Source of the DNA: Acidobacteriaceae bacterium TAA 166
GTDB lineage: Bacteria > Acidobacteriota > Terriglobia > Terriglobales > Acidobacteriaceae
DNA: 64,000 nt
NCBI GenBank assembly: GCA_000421065.1
Contig: ATWD01000001.1
Location: 372,001-436,000, forward strand
Direction of reading: 5' to 3'
The first letter of the stretch is position 1. The number at the start of each line of letters is the position of its first letter. Positions 1-8,826 of the stretch are shown here, piece by piece. A program made the translations under genes and the position numbers. The notes beneath the pieces are model-generated. The model had not been told where the DNA came from, did no database searches, and was given only the letters and a program-made list of their open reading frames with translations.

Positions 1-291
1 GCGGAAGCCGGTGATCTTCGTGTCGTTGTAGTAGTAGGGAGAGACGCACTTGGCCTCCGTGCTGCGCGTCTCCGGCGTCCATCCGGCCATGCCGAACGGA
101 ACGCCGACGACGGGATAGGTCTGGCCATCATGCGATGTGCCGATGCGGGGATCGATCAGTCGAAGCGGGTCTAAGGAGCGGCGCTGTGCGATGCATGGGA
201 CGGCGATGAGACATGCCGCAATAACAGCTGCGAGGCTCCAGAAGACTCCTCCAGCCGTGCGGTTCGGTTCTTTGCTGACCTGCCTGTTCAA
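1..291 (-). CDS. GH92 alpha-1,2-mannosidase family protein, N-terminal part (cut by window edge)
   Basis: This is the first 97 codons of a secreted glycoside hydrolase family 92 enzyme; the rest lies left of the window. I read it in the frame opened by a TTG at 291, about 10 bases after a GAGGAAGC ribosome site. A hydrophobic signal stretch ending in an Ala-Gln site occupies roughly residues 17-36. It is followed by the GH92 opening signature: IDPRIGTSHDG, then VPFGM and TPETRS, then YYYNDTKITGF. GH92 enzymes are Ca-dependent exo-alpha-mannosidases, usually secreted. The gene starts 91 bases after the TonB receptor stop on the same strand, so the two are probably co-transcribed. Substrate within GH92 cannot be told from the N-terminus, and the TTG start is an inference. 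Confidence 0.8.
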   Translation of the reverse strand, partial: MNRQVSKEPNRTAGGVFWSLAAVIAACLIAVPCIAQRRSLDPLRLIDPRIGTSHDGQTYPVVGVPFGMAGWTPETRSTEAKCVSPYYYNDTKITGFR

Positions 292-382
292 TCCGGAGCT
301 TCCTCACAATGCGCTCTGACCGCCGGCTCTCACAAGGGAGAGCGGCCAGAGCGGAGATGGCAATGATTGCCGCGACAACAGT

Positions 383-3300
383 TTAGAAGGTGAACTCTCC
401 TCCGACGAGAATGACGCGGGACATACCGGCGGTCTGCGATTGGTTGAACTGGCCAAAGCTCGCGGTCGCAACCGGCGTAACCGTTCCAGTCACATTAGAG
501 ACTGTGTTGGAGCTCATCAGAGCGTGATTCACGCCGTAGTAGACAGGATGGTTGAATGCGTTAATGAAGTTGCCGGTTACCTTGAGATCATAGCGCTCGC
601 CGATCTTGAATCCCTTTCTGAACTGCATATCGAACATGGCCTCTCGCGGGGAGCGCGCATTTGCGAGAAGGCGAGGCGCATTGCCCAGCTGCGGGTTATT
701 GAGCGAGCCCGGAACCGCGAACGCCGCAGGATTGAGGTACGGAACAAAGTTCGGATTGAGCGCATTCTTCTTCCAGTTCTTATTGATCAAAGGAACGCCC
801 GGAACTATATTAGGCCGCAGCATATAGCCAGTCGGCAAGGCGTTTGCCGTGCAGTAGCGATTGACTCCAGTGGCGGTGCAGCCGTTCGTTCCCGCCGGCG
901 TAACCGAGACGAAGTATCCCACCGTGCCGAGGGTAATCGCGTTCGGAAGGCCATCCGCATAGGTTGCGATGCCCGAGGTGGAGATGTTGCCGATCAGGTT
1001 GTCGAGGATGTGATTGTGCAGATTGAATCTCTGACCGGTGCCAATGGGAAGATCGTAGGTATAGCCGAGCTTGAGGCGGCTGGCCTGATCGAAGCTGGCA
1101 ACCGACCACTCCGAGTTGGAATTGGTCGGATTTTGCGGAAGGACATAGCCGAAGCCGCCGCCGTTGGCCCCGGTGTTGGTGTCGGGAACGTTGTCCAGAG
1201 TCTTCGACCAGGTATAGTTGGCGAGCACCGAAAGACCGGCGCCGAAGCGTTGATTCACGCTGAGATAGAGCCCGTTGTACTCCATCGTTCCGCCGCGAGG
1301 ATAGATTTCGTTGATCGACTGGTTGAAGAAGTTCTGGTAGGGGTTGAGAAGCTGAAGGCCGGTCTCGGAGACAAGCGCACCGTTCTGGGTGATGCCCCAG
1401 GGATTAGGATTGGAGGCGCCAAGGTTCTGGTGCGTCTGGATGGCATTGGTGATGGTACTGAGTGAGGGAACGTTGAGCGCGCTGGCATAGCCTCCGCCGC
1501 CAAACGCCCCCATCAGGTGGGTCCCCTTAGCCCCGTTGTAAGTGGCCTGAAGAACAGTATGGATCGCGGGCTGATACTGAAGCGTCAGATTCCAGAATTG
1601 CGTGTAAGGAACCGCCTTGCTCTGGTTGACATAGACCGGAGCGAGACCCGTGGAGTAGAGGATAGGTCCGCGGTTCCCATTGAGCGAAGTGTAGGCAGAG
1701 GTAAGCGGGCCGACTGGATTCGTAATGTAGTTGACGGTGGAGTTGGCGACAACGCCGCCGGTCTGGTTGCCCACTGCCTGTGAAGACACATTGAAGTTAG
1801 GATCGGGAGTGTTCTCGTAACCGGTAAGCGGAAGGCGCTGGAGCGTATACGCCGCGCGCACGGTGGTCTTCGGCGTGGGAGCGTAGGAGAAGCCAATGCG
1901 AGGCTCGAAGCCCATGTAGTTGATGGGCCACAGAGACCTGGGATTGCCGCAAGCTCCGGAGAAGCAGAAGGCGGTTGAGGTGGCGAAGCCGTTCAGGTTG
2001 CCGGAGATATTCTGACTCACAAAGGCCTGGTTGTTGAACTTCTCCATGCGAGGTGTCTCAAGCTCGTAGCGCATGCCGACGTTCAGCGTGAGATTGGGCA
2101 GGAGCTTCCAGTCGTCCTGGAAGTAGCCGGCATAGTAGCGCCAGCGATAGTAGCCCGGCACCTCGACGGGAGTGTTGCTGAAGGTGGAGATCGTACCCAG
2201 GATAAAGGTGGCGAGCGGAGCTCCGCCGGTCGAGCCATTATTGGTCTGCGCAGCGGAGAAGGTATAGCGGCCACCGGTGGCTCCGCCTAGATCGTACTGG
2301 TTGGACTCGAGCCAGCGAACCTCCCCGCCGAACTGGAAGAGGTGGTGGCCATAAGTCCAGGTCACGTCATCGCCGACGATGAAGTTCTGGTCGACCTGGA
2401 TCGCAGCGTTAGAAAGGCCCATCTGCATCGTGTAGGCGACGCCATTCGCATTCAGGTTACCGAGACTCGGAAACCCGTAGCCGAAAGAGGCAGGCGTGAG
2501 ACCGTAGGCCCCCGCATAATCCTTGTCCTGCGTGCTCGGGGGAGCCAGGCGCTGCTGGTTCACCCGCATGAAGGAGTAGTGGAAGCCGTTGACGATGTTC
2601 TGTGAGAAGACATGCGTATAGCCGAGCGCGATATCGTGCGTTGCAGCCGAGTCCGTCGGAACGATCGTCAGGGGATTGGATGCGGCAACGGCAAAGAATC
2701 GCGCCGCGCTCACCGGGATGGACGTGTAGCGAACAAAGAGCTGATTGTTATTGTTGAACTGCTGATCGATGCGGAAAGAGTAGCGGTTGTCTGTGTTGAG
2801 AACGCCGCGCTTATAGGTCGCGTTGGTGCCGTCGTTCTGGGGCGTAGCCTGACCGTTGTCGAATTTGATGTAGGGGCCGGGATTCGACGGCGTCGGAAAC
2901 TGCGACAGCACATACTGCGCAAAGGGATTTTTGGCCAGCTGTGCGGAGACATCATCGTTAGGGATCGCGCGGATCTGCGAAGCGTCATAAGGGCCGTTCG
3001 GGAGGCCGTTGGCGTCCACCGTGGACTGATAATTGATCGAACCGATGCGAGGAGCCGCCAGCGCCGCCCCATATCCGGAGCTCTTGAGGATGCTCTGATT
3101 GAGAAGCGTCAGCGAGTTGTGAAGGTGACCGGCAAGCTCATCGGGCGTGGGGAAGATTCCACGGAAGCCGAAGGTGTTCTGCATCCGCGCCGGCTCAACC
3201 CCGAGGTAGAAGAAGGTCTTATTCCGCTTCGGATAGATCTTCGGGATCCAGACCGGGCCTCCGACGTAGAAGCCGTAGTAGTTTTCGTGCAGAGCGCTGG

Positions 3301-4228
3301 GGGCCGTGTTGCCGTCCGGGTAGGCATTGAAGTAAGGATCGGTATGGCTGTAGGTGACGGCGCCATGGAAATCGCTCGTTCCCGCCGTGCTGCTCTGAAC
3401 GATGACGCCGCCGCCGGTGCGGCCATACTTGGCCGACAGGCCGGTAGTGATGACAGTGGTCTCCTGCACCTCGCGGCCGGAAAGGTTGACGCCGGTGCGG
3501 GCAAGGCTGGGCTGCGTAACGTCTGAGCCATCGACGACGATCGAGCTCGTGCCTGGAGGCGCGCCGCCGATCACAATGCCCGCTCCGGGCGTGACGTAGC
3601 TGGTATAGGCGCTGGGATTTTCAGTCGAGATGCCGCCCGGCTGCAGCGGGTCGCCGACGACGCCGGGCACCAGCAGCGAGGCCTCCAGCGAGCTGCGCTC
3701 AGGGTAAGGCAAGCTTTGGACGAGGGCGTGATCGACTGTCGTAATCACGTTGGATTCGGTCTTCGTAAGGAGGTCCGCATCGGCGCTGACCGTAACGCTC
3801 TGCGTAATCTTCCCTGCAGACAGCACGATATCGAGCGGGGTGGCTCCCACGCCGGAGACGCTGACCGATTCCGTGACCACGCGCTCGAAACCATCCCTCT
3901 GCACCGTCACCGTGTAGAGTCCGGGATTGAGCGACTGCACGCCGAAGAGACCGTTTTGGTTGGTGACCGTATTTTGGTGTACGCCGGTAGCCTGGCTGAC
4001 GATATCCACTTCGGCATCGGCGACGAACGCTCCGGTGTTGTCGCGCACGGAGCCGTTGATGGCTCCCTGACCTGTCTGCGCAGAGACACTGGCAGGGAAA
4101 GCGAGGACAACTGCGGCAGCGCCGCAGAGAATCCAGGGCATTGAAAACACCACGTGGCCAGCGTAGTTGAGACAAAAGCTGCGCAGGATACTTCGCTCTG
4201 TATTCTTGTTTTGTTGTTGGACTTGCAT
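383..4228 (-). CDS. TonB-dependent receptor, Oar-like, with carboxypeptidase regulatory-like domain
   Basis: Large outer-membrane receptor of about 1,281 residues, probably importing an oligosaccharide. I start it at 4228, where a GGAGG sits 4 bases before ATG; a longer frame to 4309 lacks such a site. A long n-region leads into a hydrophobic signal core ending AFPASVSAQ. Next comes a carboxypeptidase-regulatory-like beta domain (GAINGSVRDNTGAFVADAEV), then a plug domain (VGDPLQPGGIST region) and a long beta-barrel ending in a terminal aromatic (GGEFTF), as expected for BAM-inserted barrels. The GH92 gene follows 91 bases downstream on the same strand, which suggests mannoside uptake. The ligand is inferred only from neighbours. 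Confidence 0.93.
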   Translation of the reverse strand: MQVQQQNKNTERSILRSFCLNYAGHVVFSMPWILCGAAAVVLAFPASVSAQTGQGAINGSVRDNTGAFVADAEVDIVSQATGVHQNTVTNQNGLFGVQSLNPGLYTVTVQRDGFERVVTESVSVSGVGATPLDIVLSAGKITQSVTVSADADLLTKTESNVITTVDHALVQSLPYPERSSLEASLLVPGVVGDPLQPGGISTENPSAYTSYVTPGAGIVIGGAPPGTSSIVVDGSDVTQPSLARTGVNLSGREVQETTVITTGLSAKYGRTGGGVIVQSSTAGTSDFHGAVTYSHTDPYFNAYPDGNTAPSALHENYYGFYVGGPVWIPKIYPKRNKTFFYLGVEPARMQNTFGFRGIFPTPDELAGHLHNSLTLLNQSILKSSGYGAALAAPRIGSINYQSTVDANGLPNGPYDASQIRAIPNDDVSAQLAKNPFAQYVLSQFPTPSNPGPYIKFDNGQATPQNDGTNATYKRGVLNTDNRYSFRIDQQFNNNNQLFVRYTSIPVSAARFFAVAASNPLTIVPTDSAATHDIALGYTHVFSQNIVNGFHYSFMRVNQQRLAPPSTQDKDYAGAYGLTPASFGYGFPSLGNLNANGVAYTMQMGLSNAAIQVDQNFIVGDDVTWTYGHHLFQFGGEVRWLESNQYDLGGATGGRYTFSAAQTNNGSTGGAPLATFILGTISTFSNTPVEVPGYYRWRYYAGYFQDDWKLLPNLTLNVGMRYELETPRMEKFNNQAFVSQNISGNLNGFATSTAFCFSGACGNPRSLWPINYMGFEPRIGFSYAPTPKTTVRAAYTLQRLPLTGYENTPDPNFNVSSQAVGNQTGGVVANSTVNYITNPVGPLTSAYTSLNGNRGPILYSTGLAPVYVNQSKAVPYTQFWNLTLQYQPAIHTVLQATYNGAKGTHLMGAFGGGGYASALNVPSLSTITNAIQTHQNLGASNPNPWGITQNGALVSETGLQLLNPYQNFFNQSINEIYPRGGTMEYNGLYLSVNQRFGAGLSVLANYTWSKTLDNVPDTNTGANGGGFGYVLPQNPTNSNSEWSVASFDQASRLKLGYTYDLPIGTGQRFNLHNHILDNLIGNISTSGIATYADGLPNAITLGTVGYFVSVTPAGTNGCTATGVNRYCTANALPTGYMLRPNIVPGVPLINKNWKKNALNPNFVPYLNPAAFAVPGSLNNPQLGNAPRLLANARSPREAMFDMQFRKGFKIGERYDLKVTGNFINAFNHPVYYGVNHALMSSNTVSNVTGTVTPVATASFGQFNQSQTAGMSRVILVGGEFTF

Positions 4229-4540
4229 AAAACCTCCGGGAAAATTCACACAAACTGCGCCACGATCGGCTCTGGCTGATTGGACGAGCAGTTTTTTATT
4301 CGCTGGCAAAAAGACATGTCAATGGGCGAGTGAAAGCGAATGTGAGCTGGCGTTCCGTATCGCCATGCGATACGGAACTTGCTTGAGAAATCCTCGAGGG
4401 CGCAGCATCGTACTCGGAAATCTACCCATATATTTCCTACTTAGGATGTTGGCATGCCCTGGTGGTAGCCACGCTGGATTACCATCCAACGTCTCACGAT
4501 ACGAAACAACACATGGCCTTCCGCTAAGCATTCTCCGCGC

Positions 4541-5707
4541 TTAGATTGGCTCCGGTGCGGATTTCATCCATGCGTCGTTGGGATAAACCTTGTTGACGTT
4601 CTGAGGCGTAAGCACCTCATGCTGCACGAAGACCGCAGGCGCTGTGGGCTTGTGTTTGAGAATATCGAGCGCCAGGCGGATGATTCGTTCGCCATAAGTC
4701 TCAGGAAAGTAGGCGACGGAGCAAACGAGTCGGCTCGAAGGCCTTCGCATCTCGTCGCGAGCGGCAAGGCTTCCATCCTGCCCGGCGATCGCGCAGGAGC
4801 GCTCAAGGCCTGCCTCGCGAAAGGCCTGCAGGGCAGCAAGCGCCGTCGAATCGTTGACGGCGCCGATGAGAACGCGCTCCGGCTTTCTGCGGCGGATATG
4901 GCGCCGAACGATATCGAGCGTCGCTTCAAACTGGCCGCCCTTGGTGTCATAGTGATGCGTGGGAATGCGATGGCTGAAGGCGCTCACCTCATGGATGCCG
5001 TCGAGTACCCCGGTAAGTCGGGCATTCAGCAGAGGCCCCGCAGCGTCCACTCCAAGAAGGATGATCTGTTCCGGACCGTTCTCCCAGTTCTTCGCCGTCC
5101 ATCGAGCCAGATGGCGACCCGCCATGCGGCCCGCCTTGTAATTGTCGGCGCCGAAGTAGACGGCGCCAGGATGCGGAATATCAAGCGCAATGAAGGGAAT
5201 GCGCGCCTCGGAGAACTTGACGGCGATCTGCGCCGCAACGCCGATATTGATCTGCGAGTCGATGACCAGATCGACCTTCTCCGAAACGAAGGTGTCGGCG
5301 TTCTGCAGCGCAATCCGCGGGCTCAGGCCGTTGTTGAGCACCATCAGGTCGATATTGGCAGCATTGGCCGCAACCACAAGCCCATCGCTGACGGCGGCGG
5401 TGAACGGCAGCAGGCTGGTCTGCGAGCCGTAGCCGATGCGATAGCGCTTGGTGCGCGCCGGCTGGACGCAGCAACGATAGCCCTGCTTCCCTGCCCTCTC
5501 CAGCAGATGTGTTTCCACCAGGGTCTCCAGCAGGCGGAAGGTCGTCGCCTTGTGCAGTCCGACGCGAGCAGCGACCACCCGAAGATCAAGAACCTCCGAG
5601 GTCGACTGGAATGCATTAATAATCGCGGCCGCACGAGCAACCGACTGAACCATGTATCCGCGCTTCCCCACCGTAGCGGAGCGTGCAGTCTTCAAGGGTG
5701 ATTTCAT
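4541..5707 (-). CDS. Hybrid transcription regulator: IclR-type HTH plus periplasmic-binding-protein-like sugar domain
   Basis: A 388-residue cytoplasmic regulator. Start 5707 follows GGAGG; the frame runs upstream to 5911 without another good ribosome site. Residues about 19-80 resemble an IclR-family winged helix (VQSVARAAAIINAF, then LHKATTFRLLETL, then LLERAGKQGYR). Instead of the IclR effector domain, residues about 90-375 look like a LacI/ribose-binding-protein fold (VDLVIDSQINIGVAAQIA, IPFIALDIPHPGAVYFG, NDSTALAALQAFREAGL, IAGQDGS). There is no signal peptide, so the sugar domain should act as a cytoplasmic sensor. The gene is divergent from the uxuA operon across a 245-base gap with an inverted repeat. 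It probably controls uxuA and the adjacent TBDR/GH92 genes. The domain assignment is by eye and would need a profile search. Confidence 0.85.
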   Translation of the reverse strand: MKSPLKTARSATVGKRGYMVQSVARAAAIINAFQSTSEVLDLRVVAARVGLHKATTFRLLETLVETHLLERAGKQGYRCCVQPARTKRYRIGYGSQTSLLPFTAAVSDGLVVAANAANIDLMVLNNGLSPRIALQNADTFVSEKVDLVIDSQINIGVAAQIAVKFSEARIPFIALDIPHPGAVYFGADNYKAGRMAGRHLARWTAKNWENGPEQIILLGVDAAGPLLNARLTGVLDGIHEVSAFSHRIPTHHYDTKGGQFEATLDIVRRHIRRRKPERVLIGAVNDSTALAALQAFREAGLERSCAIAGQDGSLAARDEMRRPSSRLVCSVAYFPETYGERIIRLALDILKHKPTAPAVFVQHEVLTPQNVNKVYPNDAWMKSAPEPI

Positions 5708-5760
5708 GCGAATCTTTCCTCCATATAAGCTCAGGAAAAGCGTCGAGTGCGTTTCACAAT

Positions 5761-5789
5761 GCAAAACGAAGATTTCCCGCGAGTTTTGC
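5761..5789. promoter_or_regulatory. Inverted repeat in the regulator/uxuA divergent promoter
   Basis: Perfect 7-base arms, GCAAAAC and GTTTTGC, are separated by 15 bases. The repeat lies 54 bases upstream of the hybrid regulator start and 163 bases upstream of uxuA. Position and symmetry suggest an operator for the hybrid regulator, but 7-base arms alone are modest evidence. Confidence 0.4.
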
Positions 5790-5952
5790 GCTTTCCTGCA
5801 ATGCTTTTGCCGCTTTAGCATCGTGAAGCTTGGCGAAACAATCTTATTCGGGTTTGCAACCTTCACCGGAACGTTATCGCATCGCACACAATTGACGCAA
5901 AGGGATCGCATCCTGCCCTCAAAAGAGTGAGCGATCTCAGGAAAGGGCGAGG

Positions 5953-7176
5953 ATGTTACTGGAGCAGACTTGGCGATGGTTCGGCTCCAACGACCGTGTC
6001 ACACTGCGAGACGCTCGCGAGGCCGGAGCAACCGGCATCGTGACCTCCCTGCATGAGATATCCGCGGGCGAGATATGGCCGGTCGAGGCCATTCGAGAGC
6101 GCCAGAAGATGATTCGCGCGGCGAAGCTGGAGTGGACGGTCGTTGAAAGTCTCGAGGTCACCGAGCGCATCAAAATGCGCGCGCCGGGGTGGCAGCAGGA
6201 CGTTGGGAGCTTCGCACAGTCGATTCGCAATCTCGCCACGTGCGGTATACACACCGTTGCCTACAACTGGATGCCCCTGTTCAGCTGGATGAGAACGCAT
6301 CTGCACGAACCTGCTCCCAAGGGTGGCTTTACCACGCGCTTCGATGCGACAGCCTTTGCGGCCTTCGATCTCTTCATGCTCAAGCGCAAGGCCGCCGAAG
6401 AGGAGTGGGGCGAGGAGGCAGTAAGTGCGGCCCATGCCTGCTTCGAGCGGCTCCTGCCGGTCGAGGCCGATATGCTGCGCGAGACCATTCTTGCCGGTCT
6501 CCCCGGAGGCCATCATCGTCTCACGCTGGAGCAGACGTCCGAGATGCTTCGTGGCTACGAGGGAATCTCGCGCGCAGAGCTGCGCTCAACCCTGGCGGAG
6601 TTTCTCGCGCGTGTCTGCCCTGTCGCGCAGGAGTGCGGTGTAAGGCTCTGCATTCATCCGGACGATCCTCCGCGGCCGCTACTGGGACTGCCCAGGATTG
6701 TGAGCACGGCCGAGGATCTGCGATGGATTCTCGATCAGCATGACGGCGACGCAAACTCTCTGACCCTGTGTACGGGAGCGCTCGGAGTTCGCGCGGACAA
6801 CGACTTGCGGGCGATGCTTACGGAGTTCGCTCCGCGTATCGGGTTTCTGCACCTGCGCTCGACCGAACGGGAACCGGGAACGATTGCAGGCATGGAATCG
6901 TTCTTCGAGGCTGCGCACTTGGACGGCGATACGGACCTGATCAGCCTCGCAATCGAAGTAGTGCGAGAGGCACGCCGGCGCGAACTCGCAGGCGACAAAC
7001 GCAGCCTGCCGTTTCGCGCCGATCATGGGCAGGAGCTTTTGAATGACCGCGAGCGTGGCGCGGCGCCGGGATATCCGGCAGTGGGACGTTTGCGTGGCCT
7101 GGCGGAGTTGCGCGGGGCTTTGACGATGGCGGAACGATGTATGACGAAAGTTGAGCAGGAATGCAGGATTCCCTGA
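5953..7176 (+). CDS. uxuA: Mannonate dehydratase
   Basis: Cytoplasmic enzyme of 407 residues that dehydrates D-mannonate to 2-keto-3-deoxy-D-gluconate (EC 4.2.1.8). The UxuA family signature is seen throughout a TIM-barrel-like protein: CIHPDDPP near residues 233-240, TLCTGALG near 271-278, HLRST at 300-304, and RADHGQ at 355-360, where the family usually has RPDHG. Length is normal for the family. An AAGGG ribosome site precedes ATG 5953. The last 16 bases overlap the next gene, so the two are probably translationally coupled. No uxaC or classical uxuB is visible here, which suggests mannonate arrives by another route, for example lactone hydrolysis. Confidence 0.93.
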   Translation: MLLEQTWRWFGSNDRVTLRDAREAGATGIVTSLHEISAGEIWPVEAIRERQKMIRAAKLEWTVVESLEVTERIKMRAPGWQQDVGSFAQSIRNLATCGIHTVAYNWMPLFSWMRTHLHEPAPKGGFTTRFDATAFAAFDLFMLKRKAAEEEWGEEAVSAAHACFERLLPVEADMLRETILAGLPGGHHRLTLEQTSEMLRGYEGISRAELRSTLAEFLARVCPVAQECGVRLCIHPDDPPRPLLGLPRIVSTAEDLRWILDQHDGDANSLTLCTGALGVRADNDLRAMLTEFAPRIGFLHLRSTEREPGTIAGMESFFEAAHLDGDTDLISLAIEVVREARRRELAGDKRSLPFRADHGQELLNDRERGAAPGYPAVGRLRGLAELRGALTMAERCMTKVEQECRIP

Positions 7177-7913
7177 ACAAAAATGCGCTAATCTTCGGCG
7201 GAGCTTCGGGCATTGGATGGGCGACAGCCTGCGCTCTGATCGAGAGCGGGGCCATGGTGACGATTGCGGACGTGCGCACGCCCTCAGAGCGCAATGGTGT
7301 GCTACGCCCCATCCGATGCGATGTCCGTGACGCGGCGCAGGTGCGCTACGCGGTCCACTCCGCAACGGAAACCGCGCCCCTGGACTGGCTGGTCTACAGC
7401 ACAGGCATTCAGCACTACGGGTCGGTCGTCGACACCCCGGTGGAGGAGTACGACCTGGTGCAGTCGATCAATGCGCGCGGAGCATTTCTGGCCTGCCACG
7501 AGGCCATTCCGCGGATGCGCAAGGGCAGCGCCATCGTGTTGGTGTCATCCGTGCAAGCGCTGGCCTGTCAGGAGGGCGTCGCCGCTTATGCGGCAAGCAA
7601 GGGCACGCTCGAGTCCCTGACGCGCGCCATCGCCGTCGATCACGCCAAGGACAATATTCGTGTCAATGCGGTGCTGCCGGGAACGGTGGATACGCCGATG
7701 GTGCGCTCCTCGGCAGAGCGGTTTGGAGGAACCGATGGGCTTGAGCAGACGCTGCAGCAGTGGGGAGAGAACCATCCGCTGGGCCGCGTAGCGCATGCGG
7801 ACGAGATTGCAAGGCTGATCGCATTTCTGTTGAGCGATAAGGCCTCGTTTATTACGGGTGCCTCCTATCGCGCCGATGGCGGCCTTCTGGCGCAGCTTGC
7901 GGTGCGGCTATAA
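7161..7913 (+). CDS. SDR-family sugar/polyol dehydrogenase
   Basis: A 250-residue short-chain dehydrogenase coupled to uxuA by a 16-base overlap. It has a cofactor-binding GGASGIG at residues 13-19, with an acidic IADVRT after strand 2 that fits NAD preference. The usual NNAG is altered to YSTG near 79-82. The catalytic Ser130, Tyr143 and Lys147 are present (SSVQAL, YAASK), as is the SDR C-terminal ITGASYRADGG. In context it could oxidise an aldose such as mannose to its lactone, or act as a fructuronate reductase feeding mannonate to UxuA. Sequence alone does not decide between them. The gene converges with the SMP-30 gene and overlaps its end by 6 bases. Confidence 0.9.
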   Translation: MQDSLNKNALIFGGASGIGWATACALIESGAMVTIADVRTPSERNGVLRPIRCDVRDAAQVRYAVHSATETAPLDWLVYSTGIQHYGSVVDTPVEEYDLVQSINARGAFLACHEAIPRMRKGSAIVLVSSVQALACQEGVAAYAASKGTLESLTRAIAVDHAKDNIRVNAVLPGTVDTPMVRSSAERFGGTDGLEQTLQQWGENHPLGRVAHADEIARLIAFLLSDKASFITGASYRADGGLLAQLAVRL

Positions 7914-8798
7914 CCGAAGCGGCGTACTGAGCATGCCGCGCACGCCGGTCTCGAAAGAGAAGAGAGAGCCTCCTGAATCGTCAGGATGCGTGGTGTCAAT
8001 CGCAGAGGTGAAAAGAAGCGTCGAGGCATCGCCGCCAGCGAAGGCGCAGGTGGTGAGATTGCGCATGGGCGTGTCGATGATGTTGGCGATAGAGCCATCG
8101 GGCGCGATGCGGACGATGCACGCGCCACCGAAACGGCAGTTCCAGAGATAACCTTCGGCGTCGATCGTAGAACCATCAGGAAGTCCGCGCGAGAAATCCG
8201 CGAAGAATGCCTCGCGACTCTCGAGGATGCTCTGGGCAGAATCGAAGGTGCCGCGATAGAGACAGTTTGCGAGGGTATCCCCAAAGTACATGGTCTCGCC
8301 GTTAGGCGACCATGCAAGCGTATTGACGATGCCGAAGCCGCTCTGCCACTGCTTCGCTCCTCCACCGGCAGCCAGCGAATAGAGGCCGCCCTGCCATTCG
8401 GTGACCTGCGCGGTTGAGCCGTCAGGCCCCACATTGTTCTGCATGGTGCCGAACCAGAGAACGCCGGCGGGATCAACGCGAGCGTCGTTGCAGCGAAGAG
8501 CCGGCCATCCGGGCAGACGAAAGAGAACATCGGTCTCCCGATGAGTGAATGAATCCCATAGAACGATGCGCCCGCTGAGCACAAGTGCCAGAAGATGCTC
8601 CTGCGTAGTAAGCGCGACTGCGGTGACCGGCTGGTCGAAGGCCCAGGTCTCAACGCTGCCGTTCGCAAGCGAACACCGATGGAGTAGACCGCGATTGATG
8701 TCGGTCCAAAAGGCGGCATTCTGCTGCGGGTGCCAGACGCAGCCCTCACCGCAGATGTCCTGCGTTGCAGCAACTGGGCGAATGGAGGAGTGAGACAT
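7908..8798 (-). CDS. SMP-30/gluconolactonase-like sugar lactonase
   Basis: A 296-residue six-bladed beta-propeller of the SMP-30/regucalcin family, which hydrolyses sugar lactones to sugar acids with one divalent metal. The expected metal ligands are visible: Glu18 in GEGCVW, Asn104 in RCNDARVDPAG, Asn159 in VNTLAWSPNG and Asp208 in GLPDGSTIDAEG. There is no signal peptide, so it is cytoplasmic. It is transcribed toward the SDR gene and lies just downstream of the secreted propeller gene on the same strand (28 bases). In this locus a mannono- or gluconolactone is a reasonable substrate, completing an aldose -> lactone -> acid -> 2-keto-3-deoxy acid series with the SDR and UxuA. The substrate is inference. 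Confidence 0.88.
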   Translation of the reverse strand: MSHSSIRPVAATQDICGEGCVWHPQQNAAFWTDINRGLLHRCSLANGSVETWAFDQPVTAVALTTQEHLLALVLSGRIVLWDSFTHRETDVLFRLPGWPALRCNDARVDPAGVLWFGTMQNNVGPDGSTAQVTEWQGGLYSLAAGGGAKQWQSGFGIVNTLAWSPNGETMYFGDTLANCLYRGTFDSAQSILESREAFFADFSRGLPDGSTIDAEGYLWNCRFGGACIVRIAPDGSIANIIDTPMRNLTTCAFAGGDASTLLFTSAIDTTHPDDSGGSLFSFETGVRGMLSTPLRL

Positions 8799-8826
8799 CG
8801 GTACCCTCGATGATCGAATATTCCGC

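Noticed and set aside
137..319. 60-codon plus-strand frame at the left edge
   Set aside because: Antisense to the GH92 gene, which has a signal peptide and family signature.
440..1465. Long plus-strand frame opposite the first TBDR
   Set aside because: Arginine-rich antisense frame without motif or ribosome site; it is a by-product of GC-rich codon use in the receptor gene.
4619..5701. 360-codon frame opposite the hybrid regulator
   Set aside because: Antisense shadow of a well-supported gene; no recognisable domain.
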